In this document: positions 1 through 5,390 of the stretch, in pieces
Position numbering within the stretch: the first letter of the stretch is position 1
How the letters are laid out: every line of letters begins with the position of its first letter
Origin: Thermoflexibacter sp.
GTDB taxonomy: Bacteria; Bacteroidota; Bacteroidia; Cytophagales; Thermoflexibacteraceae
Direction: 5' to 3'
Length of the DNA: 5,775 nucleotides
Assembly: GCA_025455345.1 (NCBI GenBank)
Contig: JALOMS010000336.1
Location: forward strand, 1-5,775
Program-made: the position numbers and the translations under genes
Notes under the pieces: model-generated
What the model was told of the DNA's origin: nothing
Database searches by the model: none
The model's input: the letters and a program-made list of their open reading frames with translations, nothing else

Positions 1-22
1 TAAAATACACATTTACAGCAAG

Positions 23-76
23 TCTTTCCCCTCTGGGGGCGCAATGCAATTGAAAGATTTAGATAGGGGCGAAAGA
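23..76. repeat. C-rich/G-rich imperfect inverted repeat
   Basis: TCTTTCCCCT at 23-32 pairs with AGGGG at 65-69 and AAAGA at 72-76, leaving a two-base CG bulge at 70-71. Inside it, CCCC at 28-31 can instead pair with GGGG at 35-38 across a TCT loop. It stands out in an otherwise A+T-rich spacer. The look, CCCCTCTGGGGG followed by a later AGGGGC, reminds me of short intergenic hairpin elements in Bacteroidota genomes, but that is memory and was not searched. It could also be a terminator of a gene outside the window, though there is no good T-run on either side. Confidence 0.3.
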
Positions 77-132
77 ACGATTTAATTTGCTCACTTACTA
101 AAGTAATCCAACAAAAATAAAAGCTGTTACAG

Positions 133-144
133 TCCCGTTAGGGA
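133..144. repeat. Short palindrome TCCC-GTTA-GGGA
   Basis: TCCC at 133-136 and GGGA at 141-144 flank a GTTA loop, within the context TTACAGTCCCGTTAGGGAAT. The 4-bp stem alone is weak. I list it because the wording resembles the core of a dispersed intergenic repeat that I associate with Cytophagales and Chitinophagales genomes. That link is from memory only. If correct, this is a worn copy of such a repeat. Confidence 0.25.
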
Positions 145-390
145 ATTTAATACAAAGAGCATTTGTAAAAGTTGAATTACTGCTGTATTCCTAACCCTAA
201 ACTATAAATCAGAAACAAGGAACTTGTATTTTAAGGGAACAAGTAAAAATTATCGTTTCCTTCAAAGCAAGATGAAAACCTATTATTTGATTTGCTATAT
301 GAAATTTGGAATACTGAATAATGAAATTAGCAATGTGGAATGAAATACAGGAATAATAGAATTGATATGTGTTATTAGTAGCTGATTATC

Positions 391-442
391 AAATATTTAA
401 AAGAGTTTCAGTAAGCAGAGGTAGGTCTGTACTGAAACTCTT
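391..442 (-). terminator. Rho-independent-like terminator of the 470-1216 gene
   Basis: AAGAGTTTCAGTA at 401-413 is a perfect 13-bp inverted repeat with TACTGAAACTCTT at 430-442. Inside it, CAGA at 416-419 pairs with TCTG at 426-429, leaving a six-base GGTAGG loop and a two-base bulge. Read on the minus strand, the 3' arm runs into CTCTTTTAAATATTT, a moderate T-rich tail. The hairpin begins 28 bases after the stop codon of the exported protein gene, the right place for its terminator. There is no comparable T-run on the plus-strand side, so it should act on minus-strand transcripts. The interrupted tail leaves some doubt about its strength. Confidence 0.7.
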
Positions 443-469
443 AAAGGTAAGTGTATCAATTATTTTTAC

Positions 470-1216
470 TTAGAAATTGAAAGTGAATTGCATTTTGTAA
501 AAACCATCATGCCTTGCGCGGAGTTCATCACCCGAACTATTTGCTCCTGCGGTGAGCTTCAATATTGCATTGTTGGGCAAGGTAAAAGCCACATAAGGTC
601 CTATCCAAGTATAAAGGTTGATATTGCTCTTCTCTCCACCTGTGGGCTGATTGAGTTGCTCAAAATGTCCCCCAAAACTCACAATACCAACTTTGTAGCC
701 TAAATACGTCCAGTAGTGTGTATAAGAGTTTCTTTGCTGACCTGTGGGTAAGGTATTAGACGCAAACAAAGGCATATAATAACCAAAATAGAGCTGACCT
801 TCCACCTTGTTGGTAGCAAGATTGGCAGTAAGAGAAGGCACAATGCCATCTCCGAAGATAGGGCGCGCAGACTTAGAAAGAAGCGTACCTGCCAAGACCC
901 CAATTTGAGGGTTCAATCCCAATTTTCCGCCTGCTACTTTAAAGTTTGCACCAGCCCCAAATTCCGTCCAAGAGCCAAATCCACCTGACCCGTTGGGAAT
1001 ATCCGACCACATAGTACCATAAAATGTAAAATCTACTTTGTCGTTAAGACTGTAATAGCCCGTGGCGGTAGGGTATAAACCAAAAAACACATCTTTGTTC
1101 AAAGAAACAGAAAACCCGTATTTTTTAGGAGCAGGGGTTTCTTCTTTTCCCTTTTCTTGGGCAAATGCAAAAACAAAAAGAAATGATAATGTTAATGTTC
1201 CAAATAACTTTTTCAT
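470..1216 (-). CDS. Exported beta-rich protein, probable small outer-membrane barrel (possibly DUF6733-like)
   Basis: The 248-residue product starts with a clear signal peptide: MKK, a hydrophobic core over residues 4-18 and a likely cleavage after A19 (AFA|Q), leaving about 229 residues. The mature part has an acidic/basic, Pro-containing linker (21-32), then alternating hydrophobic/polar segments rich in Gly, Tyr, Phe and Trp, as in beta-barrels. Recognisable stretches are VSLNKDVFFGLYPT (37-50), DKVDFTFYGTMW (59-70), a Gly-rich turn (76-81), LGLNPQIGVLAG (99-110) and DGIVPSLTANL (123-133). It ends in aromatic-alternating FTFNF with a terminal Phe, the usual outer-membrane barrel signature. 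The pattern matches my recollection of uncharacterised DUF6733-type proteins, which is unverified; function is unknown. The ATG at 1216 sits right before the signal peptide and has no Shine-Dalgarno. It is transcribed alone, with a 669-bp spacer upstream and a hairpin terminator downstream. Confidence 0.8.
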   Translation of the reverse strand: MKKLFGTLTLSFLFVFAFAQEKGKEETPAPKKYGFSVSLNKDVFFGLYPTATGYYSLNDKVDFTFYGTMWSDIPNGSGGFGSWTEFGAGANFKVAGGKLGLNPQIGVLAGTLLSKSARPIFGDGIVPSLTANLATNKVEGQLYFGYYMPLFASNTLPTGQQRNSYTHYWTYLGYKVGIVSFGGHFEQLNQPTGGEKSNINLYTWIGPYVAFTLPNNAILKLTAGANSSGDELRARHDGFYKMQFTFNF

Positions 1217-1318
1217 ACGTTTGATTAGGTGTTAAAATTTAAAAATAATTATAATAACTGTCATAGATAAGAACACAACATAATTGGAACAAACTATTTT
1301 TATAATTGTTTAAAAAAG

Positions 1319-1400
1319 TTGCATTTTTTTCAAAAAAATGTAATTTTTTTTAGATTTTATATAAAAAATGCAATTAAAATGGATTTTTTTGAAAAAAATT
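1319..1400. repeat. Two T7-N-A7 palindromes spaced 60 bp, with a longer flanking inverted repeat
   Basis: The first palindrome, T7-C-A7, is centred on 1331 and reads outward to CA/TG at 1322-1340, extending to 1319-1343 with one G:T mismatch. The second, T7-G-A7, is centred on 1391 (1383-1399). The centres are exactly 60 bp apart. In addition TTGCATTTTTT at 1319-1329 is a perfect inverted repeat of the word at 1363-1373. They lie about 105-185 bp upstream of the start of the barrel gene. Such tracts bend DNA and may act as upstream elements or protein sites. In DNA of about 14% G+C, chance symmetry is also a real possibility. Confidence 0.45.
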
Positions 1401-1640
1401 AAAATGTAAGTTGCTGATTTTCTTTTAATAAAGAGAATTTTGCATATTTTTATAACAGGCTATTTTTTATAACTTAAATTTTATTAAAAGTATTATTATA
1501 ATTTTTATTAAGATATAAAAATGACCAATTATTAAATAAAATAGCATAAATATAAAATTAATGGTCAAAAATTAGACCTACTAAATATTTTTTAATAGTG
1601 CATTAATTATTATAAAACATAGATAATATTACATTGATTT

Positions 1641-1780
1641 ATGCTACCCTACTGGGTGTGGAATGAGTTTTAAATGTGGGAATAGAAATTGGGAATCAAG
1701 TGCAGTTGAAAAGACTATTGGGTGGGAAGAAGGTCTTCAGTGGAGGACACTGATAACAGCAAAAGCTTCATCTGAGTCCC
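1641..1780. other. G+C-richer island of unknown nature (small RNA, repeat or gene relic)
   Basis: About 44% G+C inside a spacer whose adjoining 300 bp are about 14%. It contains a hairpin, TCAGTG (1737-1742) with CACTGA (1748-1753) over a GAGGA loop, and two overlapping alternatives, GAAGA (1726-1730) / TCTTC (1734-1738) and AAGAC (1711-1715) / GTCTT (1733-1737). TGGGAA-like words recur at 1659 (TGGAAT), 1677, 1690 and 1723. On the minus strand a 26-codon frame (1737-1817) ends inside it, and the same phase then stays open for 30 further codons (1644-1736). I recognise no family. The shift in composition argues that this DNA is or was under selection, or arrived from elsewhere. Confidence 0.4.
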
Positions 1781-1885
1781 TTATGTCAAATATATTATTA
1801 AATGACTTGCTATTCATTAACCTATTAAAAATTTGATTGTCAAGTAATTAATTTTATATTATTTGAAAATTTTAATCTTGTTTCT

Positions 1886-2902
1886 TCACTTATTCTTTTT
1901 AACCTGCACTGTATAAGTAGCAATATTTCTATCTGTGATTCTTATGTGAACATCGTAATTCCCTAATCTTTCAAATCTACATTTCATTTCTAAGAAACCC
2001 ATTGAGTTGCGAATAATATCAGGTTTTATGGTACGCTTTTCTTCTCCTGCGACTATTTCTATACTGATGTCATTCTCCACTATTGAGTTTGTAATTTTGA
2101 ATAAAAATGTAATGCTTTCATTTTTAGCTGTTTGTATTTTCATTTCTTGGGGTTCTACGGGAATTATCTGATAGTTAAAAGCGTGCTTGTAGATAAGGGG
2201 AGCATTTAAAAATTCAGAGAGTTTGGGCTTTGTATCCATGAGTATCCAAGCGGTATCTAAGGGGTAATGATTCTTGGCAAATAACGCTGGATTAGCTAAA
2301 AAGTATCCATCATTATAATCAGCAATAAACTGATTATCAGGGACAATAAAATACCCACTTGACCAAGTAGCATCGCAAAGATACCACTGATTATTGAGAT
2401 ACACTGCGTTCCATGAATGATTGGGAATACCTTTTCCACCAATATTACTACCTACTGTGCGCCCATAGCCATCAATGATTTTACAGTTTATCCCTGCTAA
2501 GGTTGCTAACTCTTTCACTAAGTAAGCATAACCCGTACACACCGTTTTCTGCTCCTTTAATAACTTTTTGAAAACTTTTGATTGGAAAGAACTATTCCAA
2601 GCATCGAGGGCTTGTTTGTCCCCATTTAACTTTTGCCGCTTGTTTTTATTTTGTAAGAAATAATCGTAATCACTCTCAATATTGGTGCTTACCCAAGTAT
2701 AGATAGCTCTAAATTGCTCTACCTCTGAGGACAAAGGCGAGGTCAATTTATAAGCCAAAAATGGCAGGTTTTTTAGGTTTTCGCCTTTGTAATGAGCGGC
2801 AATGCTATCTGCCCTGCGAAAATCTATCTTTTGAAAATCAATGAGTTGGGCTTGTAGTGTGTCGCTTGTGATGAGTAGAAAAAAACATAATCGTTTTATC
2901 AT
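1886..2902 (-). CDS. Exported transglutaminase-like (KY-type) protein
   Basis: The 338-residue product begins with a signal peptide (core at 5-12, likely cleavage LQA|Q after A18), so it should act in the periplasm or at the cell surface. After a helical region (about 35-110, with the family-like VEQFRAIYTWVSTNIESDYDY) comes the transglutaminase/cysteine-protease core with a full triad: Cys122 in TVCTGYA, His162 in PNHSWNAVYL and Asp177 in WYLCDATWSSGY. Residues about 240-338 look like a beta-sandwich accessory domain, as in bacterial relatives of kyphoscoliosis peptidase. The family may cleave or crosslink proteins; neither activity nor substrate can be read from the sequence. The start at 2902 overlaps the stop of the upstream CarboxypepD_reg-like gene as ATGA, with AAGGA 8 bases before it, so translation is probably coupled. 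No clear terminator follows. The catalytic fold is secure, the biological role open. Confidence 0.9.
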   Translation of the reverse strand: MIKRLCFFLLITSDTLQAQLIDFQKIDFRRADSIAAHYKGENLKNLPFLAYKLTSPLSSEVEQFRAIYTWVSTNIESDYDYFLQNKNKRQKLNGDKQALDAWNSSFQSKVFKKLLKEQKTVCTGYAYLVKELATLAGINCKIIDGYGRTVGSNIGGKGIPNHSWNAVYLNNQWYLCDATWSSGYFIVPDNQFIADYNDGYFLANPALFAKNHYPLDTAWILMDTKPKLSEFLNAPLIYKHAFNYQIIPVEPQEMKIQTAKNESITFLFKITNSIVENDISIEIVAGEEKRTIKPDIIRNSMGFLEMKCRFERLGNYDVHIRITDRNIATYTVQVKKNK

Positions 2903-3627
2903 CTAAATATTCCTTTTATTTTCTGCCAAAATGAACGTTTAGAAGTATATACTTCATTGGTAGTTACTTCGCCCATGAACTCACAATAATCAGCCTTTAA
3001 AGTAATATTGATAATTTCTGAATTTTTCTTTGATATTATGATTTCTTGACTTACGAAACCTACAAAACTAAATATCAAAATATCTCCATTTTTCAAAGGT
3101 TGTGGGAATCTGAATTTGCCCTCTGTATCTGTAATTATTCCAATCATACTTCCTTTCAATACAACGTTTACACCTGGAAGTGGGAATTTGTATTCATCAT
3201 CTATTACAATGCCTCTTACCACATACTCATCCTCATTTGCTTTTACCTGTTTATTTTGTTTTTTGTCATTTTCCTTTTGCGTTTTTTGTATCGTAGTAGG
3301 TTGTTGCTGTGCATAGCTACTATTGGTTGATAATAGCGATACCAAAGAAAAGCTAATTAACCCAGCAAAGAAAGGTTTGAAATTCCATTTTCCCTTTGGG
3401 AGAGTAGGCTCTAATGAATAAGTTTTGAGTTGGGACCCCCGAAAACGACCACAAGTATTTTGTTTTCCGTTTTTGAAATATGCCAATACCTCACTATCGC
3501 TCATATTGGTAAAGTCTATGACTTCTTTTTGGCACAAATTGCAGAAACCACCTGCACTTGTTGCTTGAAATTCGTCGAATTTTTCCGAGCAGGGTTTGTT
3601 AATTGTAAGATTGATACTTTTATTCAT
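2899..3627 (-). CDS. Membrane-anchored carboxypeptidase-regulatory-like protein with N-terminal Cys cluster
   Basis: The 242-residue product has three parts. Residues 1-70 form a small Cys-rich domain with Cys13, Cys29, Cys32 and Cys59 in the pattern C...FCxxCxKxVxDFTxMSDxEV...CGRF, common at the N-terminus of Bacteroidota proteins of this kind and plausibly metal-binding. A hydrophobic segment (about 83-101) ending in SSYAQ follows; it may be a membrane anchor or an internal signal. After a Lys/Gln-rich linker (107-133), residues 136-212 are a CarboxypepD_reg-like beta-sandwich (VRGIVIDDEYKFPLPGVNVVLKG style, with the typical TDTEGKFRF and FSFVGF). The short tail ends in SFWQKIKGIFR, an amphipathic basic end. 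No TonB-dependent receptor barrel is attached. The ATG at 3627 lacks a Shine-Dalgarno but starts the Cys domain cleanly. It is the first gene of a two-gene unit with the transglutaminase-like gene; it may recruit or present that enzyme, which is inference. Confidence 0.87.
   Translation of the reverse strand: MNKSINLTINKPCSEKFDEFQATSAGGFCNLCQKEVIDFTNMSDSEVLAYFKNGKQNTCGRFRGSQLKTYSLEPTLPKGKWNFKPFFAGLISFSLVSLLSTNSSYAQQQPTTIQKTQKENDKKQNKQVKANEDEYVVRGIVIDDEYKFPLPGVNVVLKGSMIGIITDTEGKFRFPQPLKNGDILIFSFVGFVSQEIIISKKNSEIINITLKADYCEFMGEVTTNEVYTSKRSFWQKIKGIFR
2911..2915 (-). promoter_or_regulatory. Shine-Dalgarno-like AAGGA for the transglutaminase-like gene
   Basis: On the minus strand AAGGA lies 8 bases upstream of the ATG at 2902, inside the 3' end of the preceding gene. 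It is the clearest ribosome-binding-like site for a supported gene in this window, and with the ATGA overlap it supports this start and translational coupling or reinitiation. Confidence 0.55.
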
Positions 3628-3731
3628 ACGCTCTATTGTTTTATCTAATTAACCACAAGTTAATATTTTCCTTGCAAATTCCTCCCCAAAACGCATTAGT
3701 TTTTGAAATGATAAGGTTTAGTAGTAATTGA

Positions 3732-5330
3732 TTATTTTCTTATCGTAATTATTACCCTCTGATATTTTGTAAGGGCAGGTATGCCATGGTCAGTAGCTTC
3801 AAGAATGAGATGAATGGTTTGTCCTGCTTTGGCATCATTGGGGATAAGCACCTCTGTTTTTAATGAATTGGCTTGGGAGATTTCCACATTCCCTGCATAA
3901 GTACCTGTGTGGAATTGCCACCATTTGACGGTTACTTTATCTCCATCTGGGTCTGAAACAGTGCCGTAGATAGGTACTTTCTGCCCTGCGGAGGCTAAAA
4001 TTGTCAAAGCACCTTCTATATTCACTACGGGTTCGTGATTGGCATCTGCGTATTTTTCTGTAACTGACCATTTCATTCTATTGGCAAAATCGCGCTGTGC
4101 TTGGGGAAAGAAATTAGGATACTCTTTGGCGTTTTGCTGATTGTTTTGCGAACCCATGTTGTTTGCCATCTCGTCGGCATTCAAGCCAAGAGCAGTAGAA
4201 AAAATATCGCTTTCTGCTTTATTTTCTATTCCTCGACCTCCCCAACCACCATAATAACCTTTTTCGTAAGCCCGCAAGCCATTGCCCAGCATATTCATAA
4301 AGGTATGATTGTCGCCTTCTCCTAACCACGAGCCTTTTTCTTGCACTGGCATCCATACGAAATACCCCATTTTTTTCAATTCCTCATTGGTGTAGCCCGC
4401 AAGCCCAAAATAGTCCACCTTATCATCTTTTACCATTTGCTTGCCATCACCCCAAACTCGATACAAAGCACCCAAAGCCCCGCGCGTCAATACATTTTCT
4501 CGCATCCACACAGGAGTCAGGTACGCCGCATTTTCTGCTAATGCCTTTATCTGTGCGCCATAGCCATAGTTCGGCCCCCCTCTAAATTGGCGGTACTCTA
4601 TCTCGCCCCAGTTCGGTTTGATGTAAGTGGCATAGGTATCATCTTGGTCGCCAGAGGGCAACAGCACTACTTTTCGCGATATTTTCTTTTTTAATGCCTC
4701 CCACTCCGTAGTGTATTCGTACTGCTCTTCTATGGATTTGAGTGCGCGGGCTATGGTGCTTTGTCCACCCCAAGCAGTGATAAAAAGCTGACCTGGTTTA
4801 TTATCTAAAATAAGAGATTTTATGAGGTCAGAGCCTTCCGAATCTTTGGAAATATCACCATCAAACTCAATGTTTCCAAATCGGATTTTTGATTTCAAAA
4901 AATCTGGCGAAGGATAATTTGGGTGGTGCTTTTTAAGGTTGGGATACACTTTTTCGTAAGCCTCTACTATGTCGTGGATAAAGCGTTCATTAGTAGCCCA
5001 ACGCCATGATTCACAAGGGCATACGTTCATTTTGAAGCGGTCATATTCTCTATTGGGAACAAACCACTTCGTACCCTTGCCATCACCTTTCCAATGGAAC
5101 TGACTACTGGCATAAATAAGCCCCTCTATCTCGACATCTGTACTGTAAAGTAGAAAGCGAATCAATGAGTTATTATCATCAAGTTCGGGGTCAGCAGTAA
5201 TCACTATGCGCGGGCGATTTTGCTCCATAGAAGTCTGTGCATTCGCCTGATTAGCATAAAAAAGACTCATCACCCACCCCAATACATAAGGGAGATATTG
5301 TTGCTTGATACTTGATAGAAAAGGACTCAT
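3732..5330 (-). CDS. Exported Sde182-like protein with nucleoside-hydrolase-like domain (DUF1593)
   Basis: The 532-residue product has a long signal peptide (Lys9, hydrophobic 13-25, likely cleavage ANA|Q after A31). Residues about 40-350 form the nucleoside-hydrolase-like domain of the Sde182/DUF1593 family. TADPELDDNNS at 45-55 keeps Asp47, Asp51 and Asp52, matching the three Ca2+-binding Asp of nucleoside hydrolases (DPGxDD). Further marks are EGLIYASSQFHWKGDGKG (69-86), AWGG (186-189), GDQDD (227-231) and GEGDNHTFMNMLGNG (337-351). Residues about 433-532 are the Ig-like C-terminal domain, with VSDPDGDKVTVKWWQFHTGTY. Relatives are named cellulose-binding after a Saccharophagus protein; the true substrate is uncertain, and a glycoside or carbohydrate role is likelier than nucleoside salvage given export. 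CPC at 104-106 is the only cysteine pair. The length is normal and the frame intact. It lies 60 bp after the DUF6702-like gene and has no obvious promoter of its own. Base composition is visibly richer in G+C than the next two genes. Confidence 0.9.
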   Translation of the reverse strand: MSPFLSSIKQQYLPYVLGWVMSLFYANQANAQTSMEQNRPRIVITADPELDDNNSLIRFLLYSTDVEIEGLIYASSQFHWKGDGKGTKWFVPNREYDRFKMNVCPCESWRWATNERFIHDIVEAYEKVYPNLKKHHPNYPSPDFLKSKIRFGNIEFDGDISKDSEGSDLIKSLILDNKPGQLFITAWGGQSTIARALKSIEEQYEYTTEWEALKKKISRKVVLLPSGDQDDTYATYIKPNWGEIEYRQFRGGPNYGYGAQIKALAENAAYLTPVWMRENVLTRGALGALYRVWGDGKQMVKDDKVDYFGLAGYTNEELKKMGYFVWMPVQEKGSWLGEGDNHTFMNMLGNGLRAYEKGYYGGWGGRGIENKAESDIFSTALGLNADEMANNMGSQNNQQNAKEYPNFFPQAQRDFANRMKWSVTEKYADANHEPVVNIEGALTILASAGQKVPIYGTVSDPDGDKVTVKWWQFHTGTYAGNVEISQANSLKTEVLIPNDAKAGQTIHLILEATDHGIPALTKYQRVIITIRK

Positions 5331-5390
5331 GGTCTTAGTATTTTATGGTATGAATATACGCTACCTGTTTTTAGTGGCATATAGGTTGGC

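Larger units (their letters stand above)
1..390. other. Left-edge non-coding region, no supported gene
   Basis: This stretch lies beyond the terminator candidate of the 248-residue gene and holds no open frame I would call a gene. It contains several small palindromes, listed separately where they are clear. It also has a short arm, ACAAG at 215-219, that can pair with CTTGT at 223-227, while ACTTGT at 222-227 can instead pair with ACAAGT at 239-244. Three ATGAAAT words (299, 321, 340) and three GGAAT words lie in 299-355. A 23-codon plus-strand frame (272-343) has no homology I recognise. The region could be a spacer between two transcription units or the decayed end of something outside the window. 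Confidence 0.55.
1217..1885. other. 669-bp non-coding spacer: very A+T-rich core plus G+C-richer island
   Basis: No gene is supported here. It separates the transglutaminase-like gene (ending at 1886) from the exported barrel gene (starting at 1216), so it should hold the promoter of the latter. Bases 1321-1620 are about 14% G+C by hand count (43 of 300) and are full of T and A runs. Bases 1641-1780 are about 44% G+C (61 of 140), a sharp change. An inverted pair TGACCA (1522-1527) / TGGTCA (1562-1567) competes with GGTC (1563-1566) / GACC (1575-1578). I could not find a clean Bacteroidota promoter (TTTG, about 20 bp, TAnnTTTG). The nearest word, TAGTTTG on the minus strand around 1290-1297, has the wrong spacing and no upstream TTG. 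Confidence 0.7.

Noticed and set aside
272..343. 23-codon plus-strand frame starting MKTYYLICY
   Set aside because: It is too short, has only a poor ribosome site and no recognisable features; chance is the simplest explanation.
488..903. Open frames at 488-703 (plus) and 700-903 (minus)
   Set aside because: Both overlap the exported beta-rich gene in other phases. That gene has a signal peptide and a barrel-like ending, and the shadows have nothing recognisable.
1250..1310. Bacteroidota-type promoter for the barrel gene (TAnnTTTG)
   Set aside because: The closest word, TAGTTTG on the minus strand, has one base too few between TA and TTTG, and no TTG or TTTG lies at the right distance upstream.
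1654..1726. G-quadruplex from five GGG runs on the plus strand
   Set aside because: The spacings between runs (21, 10, 26 and 1 bases) are mostly too long for a stable quadruplex.
1800..1885. Terminator after the transglutaminase-like gene
   Set aside because: Only a 5-bp ACTTG/CAAGT match with a loop of about 30 bases is visible, and there is no T-run in the right place.
3046..3330. Plus-strand open frame of 94 codons, with a shorter one at 3116-3316
   Set aside because: It lies wholly antisense to the well-supported CarboxypepD_reg-like gene, has the Phe/Tyr/Cys-rich look of antisense reading, and matches no family.
3628..3731. Promoter for the CarboxypepD_reg/transglutaminase pair: TTTG followed about 21 bases later by TATTAACTTG
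   Set aside because: The second element departs from TAnnTTTG at key positions, so it is not strong enough to annotate. The 104-bp gap could hold a promoter I cannot identify.
4101..4541. Plus-strand open frames at 4101-4325 and 4341-4541
   Set aside because: They are antisense to conserved parts of the Sde182-like domain and show no family features.
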